A stretch of DNA of 35,063 bases from Collinsella sp. (lineage in GTDB: Bacteria > Actinomycetota > Coriobacteriia > Coriobacteriales > Coriobacteriaceae), in NCBI GenBank assembly GCA_019419555.1, contig DXZR01000023.1, positions 1 through 35,063 of the forward strand. The letters are read 5' to 3'. The notes below the pieces were generated by a model. That model worked only from the letters and a program-made list of their open reading frames with translations, was not told the DNA's origin and searched no databases. Shown here one piece after another: positions 1 to 8,710 of the stretch (its first letter is position 1; the number at the start of each line of letters is the position of its first letter). Both the position numbers and the translations under genes were made by a program.

Positions 1-46
1 AGCGGTCGGCGGGGCCATTGTGGCTCTTGACAGCGGATTGGGTCAT
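1..46 (-). CDS. Start of an unidentified protein, cut by the window edge
   Basis: An ATG on the minus strand at 46 opens a frame of 15 codons that runs off the window edge (MTQSAVKSHNGPADR). It lies downstream of tyrS in the same direction, behind a strongly structured intergenic segment. There is no good Shine-Dalgarno just before it, and the visible peptide is too short to identify. It could be the next gene after tyrS or a chance frame. Confidence 0.3.
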   Translation of the reverse strand, partial: MTQSAVKSHNGPADR

Positions 47-54
47 ATGAGCGA

Positions 55-153
55 AAACCCGCCAGGGCGAGCAAGGTGCCTTGAAACGAGGCGGCATTGA
101 CCTTTTGGTCATGCCGCCGAAGTTGAAAGGCAGATTGCCGCTCTGGCGGGTTT
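55..153 (-). ncRNA. Multibranched structured RNA segment downstream of tyrS
   Basis: A perfect 11-bp outer stem (AAACCCGCCAG paired with CTGGCGGGTTT) closes a 99-nt segment. Inside are a long hairpin at 90-118 (12 paired bases with one bulge and a four-base loop), a small GGCA/TGCC hairpin and a small AAGG/CCTT hairpin. The result is a junction-like fold. No T-tract follows on either strand, so it is not a simple intrinsic terminator. Strand is assumed from tyrS and the following frame. I do not recognise the family; a cis-regulatory leader for the gene at 1-46 is one reading. Confidence 0.45.
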
Positions 154-166
154 GCAGCGTCGAGTC

Positions 167-194
167 GTTACGCGGTTTGGTAAAACCGCGTAAC
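167..194 (-). other. Perfect 12-bp hairpin touching the tyrS stop codon
   Basis: The arms GTTACGCGGTTT and AAACCGCGTAAC are perfectly complementary around a 4-nt loop. The first base of the stem is the last base of the tyrS TAG stop. No T-run follows, so it may be an mRNA 3'-end stabiliser or half of a larger fold with the 55-153 element rather than a terminator. Confidence 0.5.
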
Positions 195-1405
195 TAAATC
201 AACTTGAAGCCCTTGCGCTTGCCTACGGAGAGGGTGTCGCCCAGCTTGAGGGCGCTGGGATCGATGTTATAGCTTTTGGGAGCCACGGCCTTGCCGTTGA
301 TCTTGACGCCGCCGCCGTCGATATCGCGACGAGCCTGGCCGGCGCTCGCCGAAAGACCCAGGTCCTTGAGCAGGCCGGCGAGGTAGATCTGGCCCTCGTC
401 GTTGACGGTCAGCTCAACGTGCTTCTCGGGGAAGTCGGCGAGCTGGCCCTCCTTGAATACGCGGTCGAACTCGGCCTGAGCCTCGTCGCCGGCGCCGGCG
501 CCGTGGTAGGTGTCGCACAGGTCGCGGCCCAGAGCGCGCTTGAGCTCGTAGGGGTCGGCGGAGCCATCGGCCAGGGCGGCGTCGATCTTGTCGACCTCGG
601 CAGGGGTGAGCGAGCTGGCCAGACGATAGTACTTGCCGATCATCTCGTCGGGGATGGACATGGTCTTGCCGAACATATCCTTGGGGGCGTCGGTCAGGCC
701 GATGTAGTTGCCATAGGACTTGGACATCTTACGAACGCCATCGGTGCCCTCGAGCAGCGGCATGGTGAGCGCGATCTGGGGCTCCATACCCATCTTCTCC
801 ATGAGCTCGCGACCAGCGAGCAGGTTGAAGAGCTGGTCTGTGCCGCCCATCTCCACGTCGGCCTTGATCTGAACGGAGTCGAAGGCCTGCATCACGGGGT
901 ACAGGAACTCGTGCAGGGCGATCGGCGTCTGAGACTGGTAGCGCTTAGTAAAGTCGTCGCGCTCAAGAATGCGGGCGACGGTGAACTTGGAGCATACCTG
1001 CAGCAGACCGGCGAGATCCATCGACAAGATCCAGTCGCCGTTGTGCACGATGGTGGTCTTCTCGGGATCCAGGATCTTCATGGCCTGGCTCACGTAGGTC
1101 TCGGCATTGGCCTCGATCTGCTCCTGCGAAAGCTGCGGACGGGTGGAATTCTTGCCCGAGGGATCGCCGATCAGCGCGGTACCGTTGCCGATGATGAGGG
1201 TGACGTTGTGGCCCAGGTCCTGGAACTGACGCATCTTGCGCAGCGGCACGGCGTGGCCCAGGTGCAGGTCGGGGCTGGTGGGGTCGACGCCGAGCTTGAT
1301 GTTGAGGGGCTCGCCCTTCTCAAGCTTCTTGCGAAGGTCGGCCTCGGGAACGATCTGCGCGGCGCCCGAGGTGATGATACGCATTTGCTCGTCAACAGAC
1401 AGCAT
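194..1405 (-). CDS. tyrS: Tyrosyl-tRNA synthetase
   Basis: Class I aminoacyl-tRNA synthetase that activates tyrosine and charges tRNA-Tyr in the cytoplasm. The Rossmann catalytic domain carries the HIGH-type motif HLGH at about residues 48-51 and the KMSKS motif near residue 225. The C-terminal part (about 340-404) is an S4-like RNA-binding domain. The length of 403 aa is normal for the family. The start chosen is the ATG at 1405, preceded by AAAGGAGG at good spacing; an earlier in-frame codon at 1501 would add 32 unrelated residues. It follows the U32 peptidase gene in the same direction after about 96 bases, so the two may be co-transcribed. Confidence 0.97.
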   Translation of the reverse strand: MLSVDEQMRIITSGAAQIVPEADLRKKLEKGEPLNIKLGVDPTSPDLHLGHAVPLRKMRQFQDLGHNVTLIIGNGTALIGDPSGKNSTRPQLSQEQIEANAETYVSQAMKILDPEKTTIVHNGDWILSMDLAGLLQVCSKFTVARILERDDFTKRYQSQTPIALHEFLYPVMQAFDSVQIKADVEMGGTDQLFNLLAGRELMEKMGMEPQIALTMPLLEGTDGVRKMSKSYGNYIGLTDAPKDMFGKTMSIPDEMIGKYYRLASSLTPAEVDKIDAALADGSADPYELKRALGRDLCDTYHGAGAGDEAQAEFDRVFKEGQLADFPEKHVELTVNDEGQIYLAGLLKDLGLSASAGQARRDIDGGGVKINGKAVAPKSYNIDPSALKLGDTLSVGKRKGFKLI

Positions 1406-1426
1406 TGGGTATCCTCCTTTTGCTAT

Positions 1427-1453
1427 AGCACCCTCGCCGAAAACGGCGGTGCT
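1427..1453 (-). promoter_or_regulatory. Hairpin just upstream of the tyrS ribosome binding site
   Basis: AGCACC/GGTGCT and GCCG/CGGC pair around a TTTT loop with a short bulge on one side, ending a few bases before the tyrS Shine-Dalgarno. It could modulate translation or end upstream transcripts. The 96-base leader is too short and lacks the features of a tyrosine T-box. Confidence 0.35.
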
Positions 1454-1501
1454 GGAAGTCCATAAACTCTCATATGATAACAAACTGACGCGACACGGCA
1501 C

Positions 1502-3460
1502 CTACGACAGGAAAATCCTCGTCCTGCCGCATGCGTCAATGGCAACTGGCAGACGTGTACCGTCACGCTCGACCAGATAGCGTACCTGCCGACGACGCAA
1601 GCAGTCGCGGCAACGGACCTGCCCCGTCGCATCCGTAGCGCAGACGCCCTCGGCGGTCAGCAGGCAGTGCTCGCACACCATGAGCTCGGGGCAATCGGCA
1701 TCGACAGGGCCCAGAACACCTGGTTCGGCCGTCAGTTCGGCAATACGCTCTGCATCATTGCCGAGCAACTCGGCCGGCAAGTACACCCGCCCCGCACCGA
1801 GTTCGCGCAGCCAGGTAAGCGTGGCCCGATTCGCGCAGAACACCGGCGCCGCCACGTCAAACGTCACGCCCAGCTCGCGAGCGGTCGCCACCTGTCCCAG
1901 GTTGCGGCAGACGACGCGCCCGGCACGCTGTATCAGTGAGCGGGTCCGGTCAGCGTCACCCGTGCGGCACACCTCGTCAAGCACCACAACGGCGTCGGAC
2001 AAATCGAGTTCTCCGCGCGGGTCGGCATCCATCAGCTGCCAAGCAAAAACCATGCGAGTGGGAACCGCGCACTCCACCAACTCCGTCGACGCACCGCCAT
2101 CCACCACAACGTCCTCAAAGGGCAGTACCTCAACGGCACGTGCAACGGGCGCAATCGCATCCGCCTCGGCCCGTATGCGTTCCAACACCGCCGCCGTCTG
2201 ATCCAACACGCCGGCGCTGCGAATCAGGTGTACCTCGCAGCCCGTGTCCACCTTACGCTTGCAATGCACGACGACGCGCTTCCCCGCTGCGGCATCCACC
2301 GGGCAGGGCACCTGCGGCCAGCGCTTGGGCACATCGGGACGCGCGTCGACACCCGGATAGAACCGAATCTCGAGCGTGTCACCCGCCGCCACGGCGGCGT
2401 CGAGCTCAACGGTCACCTCTTCGTGGCCCACAGCGACCAAGCGTCCCACGCGCACGCCCTGGTTAATTGCGCGCTCAAAGCTCATAAGCTCGTCGCCCGA
2501 ACGCCCTCGCAGGTACGCATCGGTAAACCCACGGTTAAACGACCGGCCCAGCTCGCGCTCAAGCTCTTCCACGGCACCGGGGTTCCACGCGCCGTCGCAC
2601 AGCATATCGAGTGCCCGGCGCCACACCCGCACCACGTTGAATACGTAATCGGGGTTCTTCATGCGCCCCTCGATCTTGAGCGACGCCACGCCGGCATCTA
2701 CAAGCTCGGGCAGATGCGCAATACCCAGATAGTCGCGCGGACACAGCAGGCGATCTCCCTCGACGGCGACAACGCTCTGTCCCGCCTCGTCCACTAGGTC
2801 GTACGCCAGACGGCACGGCTGTGTGCAATCACCGCGCATCGCAGAGCGCCCACGCCGCAGGGCCGAGAACTCGCACGCCCCCGAATATCCGATGCAAATC
2901 GCACCGTGGCAGAATACCTCGATGGGCACGCCCGTGGCACATAGCGCCGCAATCTCGTCGACCGTCAGCTCGCGTGCCGTCGTCACGCGCTCAACCCCCA
3001 GCTCATCGGCGGCAAGCCGCACGGCACCTTCGCTATGAACGCCCGCCTGCGTGGACAGGTGAATCTCGACCCCGGGAATCGCCGCGCGCAGCGCGCAGGC
3101 CAACCCGGCATCGGCGACAATCAGAGCATCGGCGCCCAGCCCCAGCGCATGAGCTCCCAACGCCACCGCGTCGGACAACTCATCGTCAAACACGAACACG
3201 TTGAGCGTCACGTACACACGCACGCCATGGGCATGCGCCACGGCGCAGCCGCGCGCAAACTCGTCATCCGTAAAGCCATGGGCGCTCACACGGGCGTTAA
3301 AGCCGCCCAACCCCGCATAGATGGCATCGGCACCCGCGGCGATGGCCGCAAGCATCTGGTCGAGTCCGCCCGCCGGCGCCAGCAGCTCGGGCAGCGCCGC
3401 ACCGGCAGCATCCAATCCTGTCTCGTATTGTCCGCTCGGCCCCATCGTCCGAATCGCCAT
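1502..3460 (-). CDS. Peptidase U32 family protein (RlhA-like, collagenase-like)
   Basis: 652-aa U32 family protein. The N-terminal half is the TIM-barrel U32 domain ('ELLAPAGG...', typical of YhbU/YegQ/RlhA), with the family signature around residue 190 (EVFCHGAICIGYSGACEFS). Downstream cysteines in CTQPCR are the kind used for the Fe-S cluster or radical chemistry in tRNA/rRNA hydroxylases. The central part resembles the extra domain of RlhA-type proteins. The C-terminus has closely spaced CxxC-type cysteines (CEHC, CRDC) suggesting metal binding. Known members hydroxylate 23S rRNA or tRNA bases; some are annotated as collagenases. The start at 3460 is chosen for the TAAGGAG seven bases upstream. 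Which RNA it modifies cannot be read from the sequence. Confidence 0.85.
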   Translation of the reverse strand: MAIRTMGPSGQYETGLDAAGAALPELLAPAGGLDQMLAAIAAGADAIYAGLGGFNARVSAHGFTDDEFARGCAVAHAHGVRVYVTLNVFVFDDELSDAVALGAHALGLGADALIVADAGLACALRAAIPGVEIHLSTQAGVHSEGAVRLAADELGVERVTTARELTVDEIAALCATGVPIEVFCHGAICIGYSGACEFSALRRGRSAMRGDCTQPCRLAYDLVDEAGQSVVAVEGDRLLCPRDYLGIAHLPELVDAGVASLKIEGRMKNPDYVFNVVRVWRRALDMLCDGAWNPGAVEELERELGRSFNRGFTDAYLRGRSGDELMSFERAINQGVRVGRLVAVGHEEVTVELDAAVAAGDTLEIRFYPGVDARPDVPKRWPQVPCPVDAAAGKRVVVHCKRKVDTGCEVHLIRSAGVLDQTAAVLERIRAEADAIAPVARAVEVLPFEDVVVDGGASTELVECAVPTRMVFAWQLMDADPRGELDLSDAVVVLDEVCRTGDADRTRSLIQRAGRVVCRNLGQVATARELGVTFDVAAPVFCANRATLTWLRELGAGRVYLPAELLGNDAERIAELTAEPGVLGPVDADCPELMVCEHCLLTAEGVCATDATGQVRCRDCLRRRQVRYLVERDGTRLPVAIDACGRTRIFLS

Positions 3461-3622
3461 CGGCAAACTCCTTACCAAGGTATGCATTCACTCTGAAAAA
3501 TGCCGTCTTCCAGCATACACGAGGCCTCGCGCGCCCCGTTTGGTTTATCGTGTAATAACTTATGTCCATCCTGCCCCGACGGTACATCCACCGTCCGGCA
3601 CGACATACCTGGAGGTCAATAT

Positions 3623-5830
3623 ATGGGTCCTCGCCAACGACAGGGACGCAGCCGTTCAAAGACGCATGCTCTGCCCATAATCCTGCTCTCGTTTTTGGGC
3701 TTTCTGCTGATTGCGGGCGTGGCATTTGGCATCGGCATGGTCGGCAACGTCAACCGCTGGCTGTCCGATCTGCCCGACTACACCGACGCCAACGCGTATC
3801 TGGTGAGCGAGCCCACCGAGATCGTCGACTGCAACGGCAACAAGATCGCGAGCTTCTACACGCAAAACCGCAAGTCCATCACCAAGGACGAGGTCTCCCC
3901 CTACGTGCTGCAGGGCACCGTTGACGTCGAGGACGAACGCTTCTACGAGCACGGCGGTATCGACCTGTGGGGTATCGCGCGTGCTGCGGTGGCAACCCTC
4001 GGCGGCGGTCACGAAGGCGCCTCGACTATCACCCAGCAGCTGGTGCGCAACACCATCCTGCAGGAGGAGCAGTTCGACTCGACCATCGAGCGTAAGGTGC
4101 GCGAGGCCTACATCGCCGTCAAGATGGAGGACATGTACTCCAAAGACGAGATCCTCATGATGTACCTCAACACCATCTATTACGGCCACGGCGCCTACGG
4201 CATCGAGGCCGCAGCCGAGACCTATCTGTCCAAGAGCGCCGCCGACCTCACCCTGAGCGAAGCCGCGCTGCTCATCGGCCTTCCCAACTCGCCCTCGCAG
4301 TACGACCCCACGGTCAACCCTGACCTGGCGCTGTCCCGTCGCAACAAGGTCCTTGACAACATGTTGCGCCTGGGCCACATTACGCAGGAGGAGCACGATG
4401 CCGCACAGGCCGAGCCCATCACCCTCAACGTGACCGAGATTTCGGGCAGCGGCGTCGACGTATACTCGCAGCCCTACTTTGTCTCCTACGTCAAGCAGCT
4501 GCTGGAGCAGGAGTTCTCGACCGACGTGCTCTTTAAGGGCGGCCTGACCGTCAAGACCACCATCGACCCCACGATGCAGCAGGTGGCAGAGAATGCCGTC
4601 CGCGAGCAGCTCGACACGCTCTCGCTCGACGGCCTGGACATGGGCATGGTCGTCGTCGACCCCAAGACCGGCTACATCAAGTGCATGGTGGGCGGCTACG
4701 ACTACAACGCCGACGAGAACCACGTAAACCATGCCACGGCCAAGCGTCCCGTCGGCTCCACCTTTAAGGCCTTTACGCTGGCAACTGCCATCCAAAACGG
4801 CATGAACCCCAACGTCACCCTCAACTGCAACTCGCCGCTCAAGGCCAAGGGCACCACGACCGAGGTCCAAAACTACGCCAACCATAGCTATGGCAACATC
4901 ACGCTTAAGCAGGCGACGGCATACTCCTCCAACACCGGCTACATCCAGGTGGCGGAAGCCGTCGGCAACAGCAAGATCATCTCGCTCGTCAAAAAGCTCG
5001 GCATCGACCCCGCCAAGGACAACATCGAGGACGTTCCCGTCATGACGCTCGGCACCGGCTCGATCTCGCCGCTCGAGATGGCCGCCGCCTACGCGACGTT
5101 TGCCAACGGCGGCTACTATCGCCAGCCGATCGCCATCACCGAGATTGACTCTCGTACCGGTTCGGTGCTGTACCAGCACACCGACAATCCCTCACAGGTG
5201 CTTACCGAGGGCGAGGCCGCCGCGGTCACCGATGTTCTGTCCGGCGTCATGCAGGGCGGCGGTACGGGTGCTGCCGGTGCCCTGAGCGTCAACCAGCCCT
5301 ATGCCGGCAAGACGGGCACCACCGACAACACCACCAACCTGTGGTTCTGCGGCTATACCCCGCAGCTGGCGTGCGCCCTGTGGACCGGCTATTCCGCGGG
5401 CGAGATCCCCATCCAAAAATACGGCACAGACCTGCTGGGCGACAGCACCAACCTGCCTGTCTTTAAGCGGTTTATGAACACCGTTCTGACCGGTACCGAG
5501 CGCGAGGAGTTTGCGACCGGAACGGCTCCCACTTACAAGAACAACAGCGTCTGGAAGTTCTACGGCACCAACAACACCAAGAAGACGGAGAACGACGACA
5601 AGGACGAGAACAAGGACGAGAACAAGGACGAAGAGGAAACCACTACCACAACGACTACCACGACGACCACGACCACCGAGACCACGGGCGGCGACACCAC
5701 CGGCGGCACCGGTACGACCGGTGGCTCGACGGGCGGATCCACTGGTGGTTCGACCGGCGGCGATGGCGGCACGCCTACGCCCACGCCCACTCCCGACCCC
5801 TCGCCCACGCCTGACGATACGGTCGGCTAG
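3623..5830 (+). CDS. Class A penicillin-binding protein (bifunctional transglycosylase/transpeptidase)
   Basis: 735-aa bifunctional murein synthase. A basic N-terminus is followed by one membrane anchor (about residues 17-40). The GT51 glycosyltransferase domain has EDERFYEHGG near 103, GASTITQQL near 132 and the LNTIYYG motif. The penicillin-binding transpeptidase domain has STFK near 377 (catalytic serine), SSN near 434 and KTGT near 563. The last 80 residues are low complexity: Asp/Lys/Glu/Asn repeats, a run of threonines, then Gly/Ser/Thr and Pro/Thr repeats, probably spanning the wall. The ATG at 3623 has GGAGG seven bases upstream. It is divergent from the U32 gene and ends at a strong terminator. 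Confidence 0.95.
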   Translation: MGPRQRQGRSRSKTHALPIILLSFLGFLLIAGVAFGIGMVGNVNRWLSDLPDYTDANAYLVSEPTEIVDCNGNKIASFYTQNRKSITKDEVSPYVLQGTVDVEDERFYEHGGIDLWGIARAAVATLGGGHEGASTITQQLVRNTILQEEQFDSTIERKVREAYIAVKMEDMYSKDEILMMYLNTIYYGHGAYGIEAAAETYLSKSAADLTLSEAALLIGLPNSPSQYDPTVNPDLALSRRNKVLDNMLRLGHITQEEHDAAQAEPITLNVTEISGSGVDVYSQPYFVSYVKQLLEQEFSTDVLFKGGLTVKTTIDPTMQQVAENAVREQLDTLSLDGLDMGMVVVDPKTGYIKCMVGGYDYNADENHVNHATAKRPVGSTFKAFTLATAIQNGMNPNVTLNCNSPLKAKGTTTEVQNYANHSYGNITLKQATAYSSNTGYIQVAEAVGNSKIISLVKKLGIDPAKDNIEDVPVMTLGTGSISPLEMAAAYATFANGGYYRQPIAITEIDSRTGSVLYQHTDNPSQVLTEGEAAAVTDVLSGVMQGGGTGAAGALSVNQPYAGKTGTTDNTTNLWFCGYTPQLACALWTGYSAGEIPIQKYGTDLLGDSTNLPVFKRFMNTVLTGTEREEFATGTAPTYKNNSVWKFYGTNNTKKTENDDKDENKDENKDEEETTTTTTTTTTTTTETTGGDTTGGTGTTGGSTGGSTGGSTGGDGGTPTPTPTPDPSPTPDDTVG

Positions 5831-5852
5831 AAATCATCCGGCCATAAGCAAC

Positions 5853-5895
5853 AAGGCCCCCGAGCAGCTTATTAAACTGCTCGGGGGCCTTTTTA
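5853..5895 (+). terminator. Intrinsic terminator of the penicillin-binding protein gene
   Basis: A 15-bp perfect stem (AAGGCCCCCGAGCAG and its complement) with a 9-nt loop is followed by TTTTTAG, 22 bases after the stop codon. Confidence 0.93.
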
Positions 5896-5938
5896 GTTTA
5901 AAGCGACCTGGTGGTGGGCGGTCTTTATACCGGCAGAC

Positions 5939-5972
5939 AAAAAGGGGGTACCGACCAACGTCGATACCCCTT
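5939..5972 (-). terminator. Intrinsic terminator of argR
   Basis: Read on the minus strand, AAGGGGTATCGAC pairs with GTCGGTACCCCCTT around a GTTG loop and is followed by more Ts. It lies about 50 bases beyond the argR stop and faces the terminator of the convergent penicillin-binding protein gene. Confidence 0.88.
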
Positions 5973-6021
5973 ACAAGCCACTATGTCAGCGCGCACAGTG
6001 CCGAGCGCACGACCCGCACGC

Positions 6022-6459
6022 CTACTTGCGAGAATTGCTCAGCTTATTGATCAGCGCCTCAAGACGCTCGCCGTCCTCGGCCGTCTGGGCAATAACCAAA
6101 ATCGTATCGTTGCCGGCAAGCGAGCCAAGCACATCGGGCAACTCTGCCGCATCAACGGCAGCGGCAATGCCGGAAGCCGTGCCAGGCTGAGCCTTGATCA
6201 TAACCAGATTATCGGTACGTAGAACGCCCGTTACGAGCTCGGAAACCATACGCTGCAGATGCAGGTCCTCTGCCAGAACATAGATGCCCTCAGGGAGCTT
6301 ACGCAGCCCCATATCGGCAATATCGCGAGAGACAGTCGCCTGCGTGCAATCAAAGCCCATAGCACGGAGCTCATCGACCAGCACGCGCTGCGTGCGGACG
6401 TCCTTATTGCGTACAATATCTCTAATGGCATCCTGGCGCCCATTGCGTTTTTTAGCCAT
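6022..6459 (-). CDS. argR: Arginine repressor ArgR
   Basis: 145-aa hexameric transcription regulator of arginine metabolism that uses L-arginine as co-repressor. The N-terminal winged helix-turn-helix contains TQATVSRDI at residues 39-47. The C-terminal oligomerisation and arginine-binding domain contains GTASGIAAAVD from about residue 93. The length is typical. The ATG at 6459 is chosen over a start 11 codons earlier because GGAGTGAGGG sits just upstream. It stands alone between terminators rather than in an arg operon. A 17-bp perfect palindrome lies about 30 bases before the start and may be an autoregulatory site. Confidence 0.95.
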   Translation of the reverse strand: MAKKRNGRQDAIRDIVRNKDVRTQRVLVDELRAMGFDCTQATVSRDIADMGLRKLPEGIYVLAEDLHLQRMVSELVTGVLRTDNLVMIKAQPGTASGIAAAVDAAELPDVLGSLAGNDTILVIAQTAEDGERLEALINKLSNSRK

Positions 6460-6489
6460 ACAAACCCTCACTCCAAAAGATGGCGGAGA

Positions 6490-6506
6490 CAATCACTCAG
6501 TGATTG
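6490..6506. promoter_or_regulatory. 17-bp perfect palindrome upstream of argR
   Basis: CAATCACT-C-AGTGATTG is a perfect dyad 31 bases upstream of the argR start codon. It does not match the usual ARG box half-site (TGAAT/ATTCA), so the protein that binds it is unknown. Confidence 0.5.
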
Positions 6507-6591
6507 AATAGTTTAACGCTATTTGAAGGCTTTTGTGTATAAGAACGCATTTCGAAACAATTCTATGCAAATTTATTTCGTAATGAGCCGT

Positions 6592-7632
6592 TTAGGCGGT
6601 TTTTGCGCCCGTCCGGTTAAGAAAAGCTGCCAGATGCGTACACATCACGCAGCGCGCGGGCTTGGCGCTGGCAATCGGCCCAAACAACAGGCCGAGTCCC
6701 CGATGGTTGTCTTTGAGCGCGGCGACCATCTGACGGGTTCGAGGCGCATCGAGCATATCACGCATGCGGGCGGAACGCTCAATTGACGACACCCCATGCG
6801 GGCTCAGACACAAATTCTCGATGCAGGCGACCAGTCCGGCAAAGTAGAACTTTTGGCTTGCCAGCTTGAGCCGACCACCGCTGTCTGCTTCCGAGAGAGA
6901 GTCCGCAAGCTTGTCGAGCGCTCGAGTGTCATCGGATATCCTGGCATACATGGTGGGATCAAAGGCATCTGTAAGCTTAGGTGCCGCCGCGTGGAAACAA
7001 GCGTCGCCGCAGCCGGACACGAATCGTGCCTGCGAGAGCGCATAAGCCATAAACTCAACCGTACGGTACGCCTTGCCGCGCGACAGGCATGCCTCAAACA
7101 GCGGACGGCTATACATCACGCCAGAGGTCTGAGCGACTAGGCCGCCCAAAATCAACTGGGGCAGCCCAGTCACCATAGAAGACTCGTCTTCTATGGCAAT
7201 AGAGGCAGCATCCAAGACGCGCGAATGACGCTCGCGATGCGCATCGTAGCGATCGAGCGACACCGAGGGGAGCACAATGTCTGCCGCAGTATCGCACGCG
7301 ATATCGACCATCTTGGAAAGGGCCTGCGGAGCAAACCACTCATCGGCGTTCATGGCGATGATTTGAGAGCCGCGCGAGGTATCAAAACCGGCACGAAGAC
7401 AAGCACCGCGCTTCGCGTCCTCGACGTCAATCAAATCAATATGAATGTCCCTGTCGGCAGCAACTTGAAGCGAATGGCGCACACCGGGCGCAGTATCGCG
7501 GCAGACAACGACAATCTGCAAATCGTAGAGGTCTTGGTTCTGGATACTCTCGAGCGCACGCATCGCATAGCTGGGCGAACCTTCTACCACAAGGATCACC
7601 GAAAGTCGCGGATGCGAGCCACGTCGAACCAA
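6592..7632 (-). CDS. Family 2 glycosyltransferase-like protein
   Basis: 346-aa protein whose first 100 residues have the GT-A fold pattern of family 2 glycosyltransferases: LSVILVVEGSPSYAMRALESIQNQ near the start, then QIVVVCRD, and IIAMNADEWF near 95 as the acidic metal/nucleotide-sugar motif. The remaining two thirds match no domain I recognise and have no clear membrane segment. The start is a TTG at 7632 with GAGAGGA eight bases before it; no in-frame ATG gives a complete N-terminal strand. The acceptor is unknown; surface polysaccharide or cell-wall sugars would be usual. It is a single gene between argR and truA. Confidence 0.75.
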   Translation of the reverse strand: MVRRGSHPRLSVILVVEGSPSYAMRALESIQNQDLYDLQIVVVCRDTAPGVRHSLQVAADRDIHIDLIDVEDAKRGACLRAGFDTSRGSQIIAMNADEWFAPQALSKMVDIACDTAADIVLPSVSLDRYDAHRERHSRVLDAASIAIEDESSMVTGLPQLILGGLVAQTSGVMYSRPLFEACLSRGKAYRTVEFMAYALSQARFVSGCGDACFHAAAPKLTDAFDPTMYARISDDTRALDKLADSLSEADSGGRLKLASQKFYFAGLVACIENLCLSPHGVSSIERSARMRDMLDAPRTRQMVAALKDNHRGLGLLFGPIASAKPARCVMCTHLAAFLNRTGAKTA

Positions 7633-7793
7633 GTTATCCGTCCTCTCGACAGCAATGAATCAAACCGTGGTTCATGGTACACCCCGGCAATAAAAGCAAT
7701 GAGACACCGGTTGTATTGCACGCCAAGAACAGATGTTGAACACGCGCAGCCCACAGATGACGGATGTCGACGCACGACGCGTCGAGCCCTCCC

Positions 7794-8618
7794 CTAGTCG
7801 AGCACGACGAGCTCGGCGGGATCGTAATCCACGCCCATAAACGTAAGGCCGCAGGCAGGAGCCGTGGGGCCCGCAGCGGTACGGTCGCAAGCATCGATGA
7901 CCTCGCGCATCCACTCGGGTTCACGGCGATGCATGCCAATCTCGACAAGCGTGCCCACGATCGTACGGACCATCGAATGCAGGAACGCATTGCCCTCGAT
8001 GGTAAACGTCAGGATGTCCTCGCCAAACGCAATCTCATGGCCAAACTCGGCACGCATCACGCAGCGATGCGTGGGCTTGCCAACGGCCGAGGCAACCTTG
8101 CAAAAGCTTTTAAAGTCCTGCTCGCCCAGCAGCGCGGGGCAGGCAACAGACATAGCCTCAACATCCAAGGGATAGCGATGCCACCACACGGCACCGCGGG
8201 ACAGCACGGGGCGCACATCTCGATCGGCAATACGGTACGTATACGTACGGGAACGCGCGTCAAAACGTGCAGAAAAGCCTTTACGGGCCCTGTAGACCTC
8301 GTTTATGGCGATATCTTTGGACAGCAGGGCATCCATGGCCCTCAGCCACCTACGGCGCGTCAGGACAAGCTCAGCGTCCGTTACGGGCACACTAATGTAC
8401 TGCGCCACCGCATGCACGCCGGCATCGGTGCGCCCTGCGCACGTCAGGTCGATCGGACGGCGCAGGAGCGTCTCGATAGCGCGGCGCAGCTCACCCGCAA
8501 CCGTCGTCTGTCCCGGCTGCTCGGCAAATCCGCTATACGACGAGCCATCATAGGCCACGCGAAATACGAGCGTGGCGTCAAGCTCGGGGGTCGAATTGAA
8601 ATCAGACGGCGCAGTCAT
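7794..8618 (-). CDS. truA: tRNA pseudouridine(38-40) synthase TruA
   Basis: 274-aa enzyme that converts uridines 38-40 in the tRNA anticodon arm to pseudouridine. The catalytic aspartate is D65 in AGRTDAGVHA. The N-terminal FRVAYDGSSYSGF and the later FLHSMVRTIVG motif are diagnostic. The ATG at 8618 has GGGAG upstream; the TTG 15 bases earlier lies in the ribosome binding site region. It follows rplQ, as in many actinobacteria, but a strong terminator separates the two, so truA probably relies on read-through or its own promoter. Confidence 0.96.
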   Translation of the reverse strand: MTAPSDFNSTPELDATLVFRVAYDGSSYSGFAEQPGQTTVAGELRRAIETLLRRPIDLTCAGRTDAGVHAVAQYISVPVTDAELVLTRRRWLRAMDALLSKDIAINEVYRARKGFSARFDARSRTYTYRIADRDVRPVLSRGAVWWHRYPLDVEAMSVACPALLGEQDFKSFCKVASAVGKPTHRCVMRAEFGHEIAFGEDILTFTIEGNAFLHSMVRTIVGTLVEIGMHRREPEWMREVIDACDRTAAGPTAPACGLTFMGVDYDPAELVVLD

Positions 8619-8653
8619 GGGCGCTCCCAACAAACAAGTAACGGTATCGCGAC

Positions 8654-8684
8654 AAAAAAAGAGGGGTACGCGAACGTACCCCTC
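8654..8684 (-). terminator. Intrinsic terminator of the ribosomal-protein/rpoA operon
   Basis: On the minus strand GAGGGGTACG and CGTACCCCTC form a perfect 10-bp stem with a TTCG loop, followed by seven Ts. It is located 26 bases past the rplQ stop codon. Confidence 0.95.
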
Positions 8685-8710
8685 GAATATAGCCTATGCA
8701 GACGGAATGT

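Noticed and set aside
1406..1501. T-box riboswitch in the tyrS leader
   Set aside because: The gap is under 100 bases and has neither a specifier stem nor the conserved antiterminator bulge.
5939..5972. Riboswitch between the penicillin-binding protein gene and argR
   Set aside because: The hairpins there are two convergent intrinsic terminators with T-tracts.
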